In this document: positions 52,502 to 60,901 of the stretch, piece by piece
Position numbering within the stretch: position 1 is the stretch's first letter
Layout: each line of letters starts with the position of its first letter
Assembly: GCA_965218055.1 (NCBI GenBank)
Contig: CBDCKA010000002.1
Coordinates: 310,001 to 374,000, forward strand
DNA length: 64,000 nt
Reading direction: 5' to 3'
From: CBDBKE01 sp965218055
GTDB taxonomy: Bacteria > Acidobacteriota > Terriglobia > JAJPHL01 > JAPKYU01
The notes under the pieces: generated by a model
The model's input: the letters and a program-made list of their open reading frames with translations, nothing else
Databases searched by the model: none
What the model was told of the DNA's origin: nothing
Program-made: the position numbers and the translations under genes

Positions 52502-52799
52502 TGCGTGGGGATCCTTTTTCGCTACCAGTCACACGAGCCGTGGGCATCTTTACAACGCCCACCGCTAAATTCCGATGAAATGCCCGGTCAGGCTTCCCAA
52601 CACGCCTTCTGTCAACTGGCAAGAGCGATATGCTAACCCACCTAAACGGGTAAAGGGAACAAGCCCGTCCCTCCAGGTCGTCATTGAGGTGGATGCCGAG
52701 GGCTTCCTCCGGCACTTCCTCGAAACCTTCCTCAACCCTTCCTCGACAAGGAACCGATCCCCGCTCAACGATCGGCTTCCGGAGCGGTCACCACGCCAG
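52502..52799. other. Intergenic stretch without recognisable gene
   Basis: About 300 bp between the FAH gene and the groEL terminator. Short open frames exist on both strands but none has a ribosome binding site, a family motif or biased composition. I see no RNA gene. Confidence 0.6.
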
Positions 52800-52824
52800 A
52801 AAAAAAGGCCGCCCGAAGGCGGCC
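52800..52824 (-). terminator. Intrinsic terminator of groESL
   Basis: On the minus strand: GGCCGCC, loop TTCG, GGCGGCC, followed by seven T (A run at 52800-52806 on the plus strand). It lies 27 bp after the groEL stop and is a textbook stem with a UUCG loop. Confidence 0.95.
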
Positions 52825-52851
52825 TGTGAAGAATTTTAGGCTGGGTTCTGT

Positions 52852-54477
<1,626 letters not shown>

Positions 54478-54508
54478 AACCTGTCTTCTCCTTGCTCAGA
54501 TGGAATTT

Positions 54509-54826
54509 TCACTTCCGCTTGCCTGCCGACTTTGCCGCTCCGGTTAGGACGCCCAGCACCTCGTCTTCGCGCAGGATCAGATATTCTTCCCCTTCGATCT
54601 TGATGTCTGATCCGGCGTACTTGCCGAACAGGATGCGGTCCCCAGCCTTCACATCCAGCGCCACGCGCTGGCCGTTTTCCAGAATCTTGCCATTGCCAAC
54701 GGCGATCACCTCTCCCTCCTGCGGCTTCTCCTTGGCCGAGTCCGGGATGATGATGCCGCCGCGCACTGTTTCCTCCTCCGCAACTCTCTTGATGAGAATG
54801 CGGTCATGCAGCGGACGAATCTTCAT
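54509..54826 (-). CDS. groES: Co-chaperonin GroES
   Basis: 105 residues, the heptameric lid for GroEL. It begins MKIRPLHDRILIKRV and has the mobile loop ETVRGGIIIPDSAKEKP (about 19-35) that docks GroEL, and GDRILFGKYAGSDIKIEGEEYLILREDEVLGVL. A lysine-rich tail of about ten residues (AAKSAGKRK) goes beyond the usual end. Promoter and CIRCE element lie upstream, so it is under HrcA control. Confidence 0.96.
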   Translation of the reverse strand: MKIRPLHDRILIKRVAEEETVRGGIIIPDSAKEKPQEGEVIAVGNGKILENGQRVALDVKAGDRILFGKYAGSDIKIEGEEYLILREDEVLGVLTGAAKSAGKRK

Positions 54827-54940
54827 ACTACCAACTCCTTTCTTCTCGTCTTTGTTCTTGGGTGGCTCTGACTCCGCTGAACGGCTGCGCCTTCAGGCCC
54901 CAGCGCGACCCTGGGAACCAGAGCCAAGCGGAAGGTGAGT

Positions 54941-54967
54941 TTAGCACTCACTCCGCGCGAGTGCTAA
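54941..54967 (-). promoter_or_regulatory. CIRCE operator of the groESL operon
   Basis: TTAGCACTC (54941-54949), nine bases, GAGTGCTAA (54959-54967): an exact match to the CIRCE consensus bound by the heat-shock repressor HrcA. It begins right after the -10 box on the minus strand, where it would sit over the transcription start. Confidence 0.97.
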
Positions 54968-54995
54968 TAGTAATGAGGAAGGAATTGGTTGTCAA
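54967..54995 (-). promoter_or_regulatory. Sigma70 promoter of groESL
   Basis: Reading the minus strand: TTGACA (54990-54995), 17 bp, TACTAT (54967-54972). The CIRCE element follows at once, so binding of HrcA would block initiation. Confidence 0.9.
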
Positions 54996-55094
54996 GAGAT
55001 TCGATGAGCCTCCTCTACTGCCTGAGGCCAAAGTCCATGTTATTGAGAGATAGTACTTTATGCGAACAGCCAGGGGGCACCGGTGGGGGCGTCC

Positions 55095-55127
55095 CCAAAT
55101 GGTTTGCCCCTGGGGCAAACCATTTGG
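55095..55127. repeat. Perfect 16-bp inverted repeat with one central base
   Basis: CCAAATGGTTTGCCCC (55095-55110), one T, then its exact reverse complement (55112-55127). No T tract follows. Its form matches the 15-bp palindrome at 6204-6234, though the sequence is different. Confidence 0.9.
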
Positions 55128-55140
55128 CTCGGTGAAGAGT

Positions 55141-55190
55141 GGTTCGGTGATACGCAGAAACGGGCGGTTCGGTGAAAAGCAGAAACGTGC
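55141..55190. repeat. 25-bp tandem duplication
   Basis: A unit beginning GGTTCGGTGATACGCAGAAA at 55141 is repeated at 55166 with three differences; a partial third unit (GGCTCGGTGAAGAGT) precedes them. Lies between the palindrome and the ABC ATPase gene. Confidence 0.85.
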
Positions 55191-55349
55191 TGGGAGCCTT
55201 CTGCTCCAGCATGTCCCTTTCAATTGCCGGAGCGATCGGCGGGGCCAGCGGAGGGCAATTGTGTTTGAAGCACCTTGTGGTTGAAAATGGGATGGGGTCA
55301 CGAGGGGCGCGTGCCCCTCCCGGGGGGTCGCGGCCCGAGCAGCAAGCCA

Positions 55350-56114
55350 ATGCCAGAAAGCACACCGCACTACATCGAATTCCGCCAGGTCTCGAAGACC
55401 TTCAACAGCCAGCCCGTGCTGGACCAGGTCAGTTTTGAGGTTGATCCGGGCGAGACGGTTGTGATCTTGGGCCGCAGTGGTGTGGGTAAATCGGTCACCC
55501 TGTCGCACATCATGGGTTTCCTGAAGCCAGATTCGGGCCGAGTGTTTGTGGCCCATCGGGACATCACCGAGCTCCCCGAGCAAGAGCTGTTGGATATTCA
55601 CAAGCGGGTGACGCTGGTGTTTCAATCCGGCGCCCTGTTTGACTCGCTGAGCGTGGCGGAGAATGTGGCCTTTGCGTTGCGCGAGCGTGCTGAGCTGACC
55701 GAGCAGGACATTGAAATGATCGTGGAGGGGATGTTGGAACTGGTGAACATCAGCGAACTGCGCGAGCGCATGCCATCGGAGCTCAGCACCGGCATGAAGC
55801 GCGCGGTGGCCATCGCCCGCGCCCTGGCCGCCAGACCCGAAGCCGTCCTCTACGACGAACCCACCACGATGGTGGATCCACTGATGGCCGCCCATATTGC
55901 TGACCTCATCCAACGGCTGAAAAATCAGCTTCGGCTGACCTCGGTCGTGGTGACCCACGATACCCGATTGGCCCGTAAGCTAGCCGACCGGGTGGTCTTC
56001 CTGCACGAAGGTCAGGTGGCTTTCTTTGGTCCCATGGAGCAGATGCATCGGAGCGAGCACCCTTTCATTCGCGACTTCATGACCTTTGATGAGCCGCTGC
56101 GCGTGCTCGAATAA
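55350..56114 (+). CDS. MlaF/Ttg2A-like ABC transporter ATPase
   Basis: 254 residues. Walker A is GRSGVGKS (41-48), Q-loop VFQSGALFDSLSVAENVAF, signature SELSTGMKRAVAIARAL, Walker B AVLYDEPTTMVDP, and switch His VVVTHDTRLA. The QSGALFDSLSV and LS-GMKR-A motifs mark the MlaF branch, which moves phospholipids across the envelope with MlaE and MlaD. No permease or MCE gene lies nearby in the window, so its partners are elsewhere. ATG 55350 is chosen because the family N-terminus starts there; the frame opens earlier, at 55275. Confidence 0.88.
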   Translation: MPESTPHYIEFRQVSKTFNSQPVLDQVSFEVDPGETVVILGRSGVGKSVTLSHIMGFLKPDSGRVFVAHRDITELPEQELLDIHKRVTLVFQSGALFDSLSVAENVAFALRERAELTEQDIEMIVEGMLELVNISELRERMPSELSTGMKRAVAIARALAARPEAVLYDEPTTMVDPLMAAHIADLIQRLKNQLRLTSVVVTHDTRLARKLADRVVFLHEGQVAFFGPMEQMHRSEHPFIRDFMTFDEPLRVLE

Positions 56115-56267
56115 GCGGACTGCCTGAATCTCCAGGGCGCGTAGCTGCAATCATGGAAGAGTCAAATGGGGACACGTCTTCCCGAAATGGGAAACAACCC
56201 AGCTCGGCTCCACCGGCCATGGTAGCTAACCCGTTTACTTTCAAGGAAAACAAAATCGGCATGCGGC

Positions 56268-56296
56268 TTGCTTTGTCCAGGGAAAATGCTTATATA
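56268..56296 (+). promoter_or_regulatory. Possible promoter of the NtrC-type regulator gene
   Basis: TTGCTT (56268-56273), 17 bp, TATATA (56291-56296). Transcription would begin near the ribosome binding site GGAGAG (56301-56306), leaving almost no leader, so the call is weak. Confidence 0.3.
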
Positions 56297-56309
56297 GCTA
56301 GGAGAGAGC

Positions 56310-57710
56310 GTGAGTACCTCAGTTGCCGTTGTGGACCTACCCAAGCAGAGTTCGGAGCTGCCGGTTCACGTGTTGATCGTGGACGACCAGGAAGTGGTTC
56401 GGGAGCTGTGCAGTGAGATTGCTGACTCGCTAGGCTACCGCGTTTCGGTGGCGGCCAGCGGTGAGAAAGCACTGGAAGTGCTGGAGCGCGAGCACGTGGA
56501 CGTGCTCATGGCTGACCTGAAGATGCCCGGCATGGACGGGATGGAGTTGCTGAAGAAGGTCAAGAGCCGGTCGCAGCAAACCGAAGTGCTCATCATGACC
56601 GCCTACGGCAGCGTGCTCTCTGCCGTACAGGCCATGAAGCTGGGCGCCTGCGACTATCTGACCAAGCCCTTCAATATTGAGGAAGTCAAGCTGTTGCTGG
56701 AGCGGATTGTGCAGAAGGCGGACCTAGTCAGTGAGAACCGGCTGCTGCGGGAACAGGTGCGCTTCCGCGACGGCTACGGCGAGCTTTTGGGAACGGCTCC
56801 CTTGATGCAGAAGCTGTTCAAGCTGATCGTCAAGGTGAGCCAGAGCCACTATCCCGTGCTGATGGTGGGCGAGAGCGGCACAGGTAAGGAGCTGGTGGCG
56901 CGCGCCATTCACCAGAGCGGACCGCTGCGCGAGAAGCCCTTTTTGCCGGTGGATTGCAGCGCGCTGGTGCCCACGCTGATCGAAAGCGAGCTGTTCGGCT
57001 ACGTGCGCGGAGCTTTCACCGGAGCCCTGCGCACCAAGCAGGGACTGATGGAAGCGGCCCAGGGAGGCACTGTCTTCCTGGACGAGATCGCCGAAATGCC
57101 AGTGGACCTGCAGTCCAAACTGCTGCGGGCGCTGCAGGAACGGGAAGTCAAGCCGGTGGGCAGCACGAGAGCGGTGAAGTTCGATGCCCGCATCATCGCT
57201 GCCAGCAACCGTGACCTGGAATCGGCCATTCAGCAAGGCATCTTCCGCAAGGATTTGTACTTTCGTCTGAATGTGGTCACGCTACGGCTGCCGCCGCTGC
57301 GCGAGCGCACCTCGGACATCCCGCTGCTGGTAAACCATTTTTTGGAGAAATTTTCCCCAGGCCAGCGGCACCGCCCGGCGCTGTCACAGGAGGCGCTGAA
57401 CTGCCTGCTCTCCTACGAGTGGCCCGGCAACGTCCGGGAACTGGAGAACTGCATCGAACGGGCAGTTGCTCTGGGCTCCGGCCCGGTGTTGCACATCGGG
57501 GACCTGCCCACCAATTTACAGAACCCGCAGCGAGCTGCCTCGCTGCCCGTTGGGGATGGTGAGTCGGTGCTTTCCCTGCGCGAGTTGGAACGGCAGGCAA
57601 TCCTGCGGGCTGTGTCGGAAGCCCGTGGGGACAAGCTGCTGGCCGCCCGGATACTGGGCATCGGCAAAACCACTCTCTACCGCAAGCTAAAAGAGTACGG
57701 GGTGCGCTGA
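56310..57710 (+). CDS. NtrC-family sigma54-dependent response regulator
   Basis: 466 residues in three parts. Receiver domain (about 20-135): HVLIVDDQEVV, phosphoacceptor Asp69 in MADLKMPG, Lys in LTKPFNIEE. AAA+ domain: GESGTGKELVARAIH (Walker A), GYVRGAFTGALRTKQGLMEAAQGGTVFLDEIAEM, with the GAFTGA loop that contacts sigma54. C-terminal Fis-type helix-turn-helix: ARGDKLLAARILGIGKTTLYRKLKEYGV. GTG 56310 follows GGAGAG. The kinase-like gene 172 bp downstream may be its partner. Confidence 0.93.
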   Translation: MSTSVAVVDLPKQSSELPVHVLIVDDQEVVRELCSEIADSLGYRVSVAASGEKALEVLEREHVDVLMADLKMPGMDGMELLKKVKSRSQQTEVLIMTAYGSVLSAVQAMKLGACDYLTKPFNIEEVKLLLERIVQKADLVSENRLLREQVRFRDGYGELLGTAPLMQKLFKLIVKVSQSHYPVLMVGESGTGKELVARAIHQSGPLREKPFLPVDCSALVPTLIESELFGYVRGAFTGALRTKQGLMEAAQGGTVFLDEIAEMPVDLQSKLLRALQEREVKPVGSTRAVKFDARIIAASNRDLESAIQQGIFRKDLYFRLNVVTLRLPPLRERTSDIPLLVNHFLEKFSPGQRHRPALSQEALNCLLSYEWPGNVRELENCIERAVALGSGPVLHIGDLPTNLQNPQRAASLPVGDGESVLSLRELERQAILRAVSEARGDKLLAARILGIGKTTLYRKLKEYGVR

Positions 57711-57882
57711 TTCCGGAACGGGATTTCGTTCCAGGTTTGGGAACCACTGGCTCGCTAACCCCTTCTGCTTCCAACGCTTAGTTTGGCCCTTCGCCTGCTC
57801 CTCTGGCGGCAAACCGAGCAAAGCTCGAGACCATGTAGGGGTGGATGGAATCGATGTGCCAGTAGGAATGGGAAGGGTCGTT

Positions 57883-58530
57883 ATGAAGCGTTCAGAGAAG
57901 GAAACCATGCGCCGCGTGCTGGCGATGAGCGATTTTCGCCAGGGCGTGACCATTGAGAATATCCTGTCAGACCGCTGGCACGTGCAACGGGCCCACCGAG
58001 CCGAGGAAGTGCTGTGGCGGCTGCGCTCAGGGCGGTATGCAGCCTTGATTCTGGTCCTGCGGACATCGGATGGCTACAGTTTGGAAACCCTGGAGGAGGT
58101 GTTGCGCGTCCATCCCGAAGCTGCAGTAGTTGTGCTGGTGGAACCGGGAGCCGAGCCCCAGGCCGCCCGGGCTCTGTCGCTGGGCGCCGTTGGACATGTA
58201 CTCACCGGCCCGACCCTGCCGGTGTTGCTGGAACCGGTGTTGGAACAGGCCCTGTTGTCCGCGCGTTTGTGGAAGACGCAGTCGCAGGCGCTGCAGCTGG
58301 AGTCCCAGGACCAGTTGCGCGCCCTGGCCCTTTCCATCCGACACGAACTCAACAACCCGCTCACCGGCATCTTGGGCAGCGCGGAAATGGCGTTGAAATC
58401 CCCCGGGCTGTCCTCACCGCTGGCACGCCGCCTCACGAATATCGTCCGGCTAACTGAGGAGATTCGCGGGCTGTTGCAGGAATTGGAGACTGTTCCGGAG
58501 CAACCCTCCCGGCTGTGGCAGCTAACCTAG
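57883..58530 (+). CDS. Receiver-like and HisKA protein without ATPase domain
   Basis: 215 residues. The first about 125 resemble a degenerate receiver (RVLAMSDFRQGVTIENILSD, AALILVLRTSDGY, AAVVVLVEPGAEPQAARALSLGAVGHVLTGP), lacking a clear phosphoacceptor. Residues about 145-205 are a histidine-kinase dimerisation domain with His154 in SIRHELNNPLTGILGSAEMAL. It then stops: there is no HATPase_c domain in this or the next frame. It might be a phosphotransfer or inhibitor protein acting on the upstream NtrC-type regulator. ATG 57883 follows GGGAAGGG. Confidence 0.75.
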   Translation: MKRSEKETMRRVLAMSDFRQGVTIENILSDRWHVQRAHRAEEVLWRLRSGRYAALILVLRTSDGYSLETLEEVLRVHPEAAVVVLVEPGAEPQAARALSLGAVGHVLTGPTLPVLLEPVLEQALLSARLWKTQSQALQLESQDQLRALALSIRHELNNPLTGILGSAEMALKSPGLSSPLARRLTNIVRLTEEIRGLLQELETVPEQPSRLWQLT

Positions 58531-58563
58531 CGCCCCCCTGCAGGCCTGCCGGGCATGCTACAA

Positions 58564-58614
58564 GCCCCCTGGCGGCCCGATGCCCCCTGACGGCCCGCTA
58601 TAAGATGTAAGATG
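58564..58614. repeat. 18-bp and 7-bp tandem duplications before the glycosyltransferase gene
   Basis: GCCCCCTGGCGGCCCGAT (58564-58581) then GCCCCCTGACGGCCCGCT (58582-58599), 16 of 18 alike; directly after, TAAGATG twice (58601-58614). The start codon is at 58619, so these copies make up its leader. Confidence 0.85.
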
Positions 58615-58618
58615 AGGC

Positions 58619-59698
58619 GTGCGCCTGGCGTTGGATGCCACCTACGCGCTGGACTCCTATCCATCCGGAGTGGCCCGCTATTGCGACCGGCTCATCCGGG
58701 AACTCTCCCAAGTTCCGGAACTCCGGGTCACCCTCTGTGCGCGTTGGCCGCGTGTCTTGCGCCTGGGCCGGCACTTTGACGGCCTGCCGTTTCGTTCCTG
58801 CTGGCTCCAGGAACCGCTGAACTGGCGCCTGCCCGGGCGGGTGGACCTGTTCCACGGTTTGAATCAGCGCTTGCCCCGTTATCAGTTTCGGCGCCAGGTC
58901 GTGACAGTCCACGACGTGTTCGCGCTTTCGGGCCAAGACTACTCGACTCCGGCGTTTCGGGCCCGGTTCTCAGCCTCCATCACGGATGCAGTGACGCGCG
59001 CCGACCGCGTCATTTGCGTCTCCGCCTACACCCGCGACCAGCTCTGCCGGCTGCTCGGAGTGCGGCCAGAATCTTGCGTGGTGGTGCACCATGGGGTCGA
59101 CCAGGCCCCGCCACCCCCATCAGGGGAGGCGCGGCGGCGGGCGCGCCGACTGGCTGGAGAAGGACCGTTCTTCCTCTCGGTGGGAGCCATCCAGGTGCGG
59201 AAAAACACGCTGGCGGCGGTGGAGGCCATCAGCCGCCTTTCCACCCCAACGTCGGCGCGCCTGGTTGTCGCCGGCAGCGCCGGCCATGGCGCCCAGAAGG
59301 TGCTGGATTTCATCCACGGCCGCGGCCTCAATGACCGCATCCGTCTGCTGGGCTACACGGAGGAGGGGACACTCGATGCTCTCTACGCAGAGGCCACCGC
59401 GCTGCTGTTCCCCTCGCTGGAAGAGGGCTTTGGACTGCCCGTTCTGGAAGCCATGGTGCGGGGTCTGCCCGTGATTGCTTCCAATACCTCTGCGCTACCG
59501 GAAATCGCCGGCGAAGCGGCGGTGCTGGTGGATCCCACCGACATTGAAGGGATGGCAGAGGCGGCGCGGCGCATGGTGAAGGATGAGTCCTGGCGGGCGC
59601 GATGGAGCGCGCTCGGCCGCGCTCGCGCCAGCCAGTTCAGCTGGCAGCGCGCCGCCGAGGCCACCCTGGACGTCTATCGCGCTCTGCTGCCAGGCTAG
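58619..59698 (+). CDS. GT4-family glycosyltransferase
   Basis: 359 residues, GT-B fold, retaining. The N-terminal half has LALDATYALDSYPSGVARYCDRLIREL and VVTVHDVFAL, VICVSAYTRDQL; the nucleotide-sugar half has FFLSVGAIQVRKNT, LVVAGSAGHGAQ, and PSLEEGFGLPVLEAMVRGLPVIASNTSALPEIAGEAAVLVDP with the E-x7-E motif (Glu at the EGFGLPVLE stretch). It probably builds LPS, capsule or another cell-surface glycan. GTG 58619 overlaps no clear ribosome binding site. Confidence 0.92.
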   Translation: MRLALDATYALDSYPSGVARYCDRLIRELSQVPELRVTLCARWPRVLRLGRHFDGLPFRSCWLQEPLNWRLPGRVDLFHGLNQRLPRYQFRRQVVTVHDVFALSGQDYSTPAFRARFSASITDAVTRADRVICVSAYTRDQLCRLLGVRPESCVVVHHGVDQAPPPPSGEARRRARRLAGEGPFFLSVGAIQVRKNTLAAVEAISRLSTPTSARLVVAGSAGHGAQKVLDFIHGRGLNDRIRLLGYTEEGTLDALYAEATALLFPSLEEGFGLPVLEAMVRGLPVIASNTSALPEIAGEAAVLVDPTDIEGMAEAARRMVKDESWRARWSALGRARASQFSWQRAAEATLDVYRALLPG

Positions 59699-59706
59699 GC
59701 GCTCGG

Positions 59707-59895
59707 TTGCAGAACGCAGCGTCAGTTACACTGGGAGGGCGCAGGAGGGAACTCGTGTCTGTTGGGCCGGCCCCAGGACCTGTAAGGCTGTGGCAAGTCA
59801 ACGTCCAGGTGCCGGCTGAGCCTGGTGAAGATGTTGAGCTGCAGATGACGGCCCGCGGGGTGGTCAGCAATCCCGCCCTTCTGCCTGTAGCGTGA
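59707..59895 (+). pseudogene. Orphan piece of a TIGR03437-type C-terminal domain
   Basis: Reading in the frame of TTG 59707 gives LQNAASVTLGG, then APGPVRLWQVNVQVPAEPGEDVELQMTARGVVSNPALLPVA and a stop. The VTLGG, APG-x-V-x-L-Q-V-N-V-x-V-P and SNP pattern is that of the C-terminal domain (TIGR03437) found at the end of large Solibacter-type secreted proteins. The rest of such a protein is missing; the frame runs back into the end of the glycosyltransferase gene. A GTG at 59755 with AGGAGGGAACTC before it could still drive a 46-residue product. Confidence 0.65.
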
Positions 59896-59902
59896 GGGGA
59901 TT

Positions 59903-60592
59903 ATGTCTCACCAGTTCGCCGACATATTCCTGAGCCTGCTGCCAGAGCGCTATCGCAGCCGCTACCAGGCGAACCCCGTCGCCGGTACCTTTCTCTCCGG
60001 AATCTTGCAGTTGCTGGTGGCCTTGGCGGTGTACTTGATTTTGTTCTTCCGTTTCCTGAATCAGTTTGGCCAGCTAGCGGGCGCTGCCTTGGCCACTGAC
60101 ACGGAACATAACCTGTACTGGCTTTCCATGGGGGTGGGCGCAGTGGGCTGGCTCGCCTTCTCCATCAGCCCGGGTCCTCTACTGGCCTTGTACTTCATGG
60201 TTGAGGGAGGCGTGCGGATGCTTTCCACGGTGATCACGCACGAACCTCTCCCCTCTCTCCCCTTCTGGCTGTTCGGCAAAGCGCACGGCGCACTGGAGCG
60301 CTGGCACGCGCGGCAGCGTCTAGCCCCGCCAGCTCCCGACGTGGTCGAGGTGAAGCAGCCCGGCGTTGCCTGGGACCTGCGCATCACCTCGGTCCGCCCA
60401 AAGCCCAACTGGCGTTCGCTGGTACAAATCGAGTACAGCGGGGAGCTTTACCACATCTCCAATAGCGCCAATGCGGTGGTGGATGGCCAGGCCCGCTTCC
60501 GCTATTACCTGAAGCGGTCCACCGCAGTCGGCGCCTTCCGCGGCATCGTCCGCTACGACCCGTTTGAATACTGGAAAGCCGACGACAGTTGA
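59903..60592 (+). CDS. Membrane protein of unknown function
   Basis: Not recognised. 229 residues: two or three membrane segments (about 27-50, 73-91, 93-110) followed by a soluble domain of about 100 residues (WDLRITSVRPKPNWRSLVQIEYSGELYHISNSANAVVDGQARFRYYLKRS...FRGIVRYDPFEYW) that reads as a beta-barrel or PH-like fold. TGAGGGG lies six bases before ATG 59903. No function can be assigned. Confidence 0.65.
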   Translation: MSHQFADIFLSLLPERYRSRYQANPVAGTFLSGILQLLVALAVYLILFFRFLNQFGQLAGAALATDTEHNLYWLSMGVGAVGWLAFSISPGPLLALYFMVEGGVRMLSTVITHEPLPSLPFWLFGKAHGALERWHARQRLAPPAPDVVEVKQPGVAWDLRITSVRPKPNWRSLVQIEYSGELYHISNSANAVVDGQARFRYYLKRSTAVGAFRGIVRYDPFEYWKADDS

Positions 60593-60731
60593 AATCCCGA
60601 CTGGCTCGCCCCTAGAGTCTCTCGTTGCTTTCCTTGGCTCCGACTCTGACTTCCGCCCAGTGGAGAAGCCTGCCTGGAGCAGGTCCGGTTTCACTTGTTG
60701 CCCGCACAGGAAAACGGTCCGCGTCCAATTC

Positions 60732-60761
60732 TTGACCAGTCTTTGAATCGCATGCTATAAA
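60732..60761 (+). promoter_or_regulatory. Promoter of the pyrophosphatase gene with long leader
   Basis: TTGACC (60732-60737), 18 bp, TATAAA (60756-60761). Transcription would start near 60768, leaving about 130 bases of GC-rich, self-complementary leader before ATG 60902. I could not match the leader to a known riboswitch. Confidence 0.7.
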
Positions 60762-60901
60762 TCCTGATTCGCCCCCACGGAAACCGCGCCTCCTGTAGGT
60801 CCACCGCGTGGGTGACGACGGCCAGCGCGGAGCGAGCGCGCCCGAGGCCTGCAGCCGGAGCGGTTGCGACTCATGCCGTTGTTGTACTCGGAGGAAATTG
60901 A

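Noticed and set aside
52575..52829. 84-codon plus-strand frame before the groEL terminator
   Set aside because: It runs through the terminator stem and has no binding site or family features.
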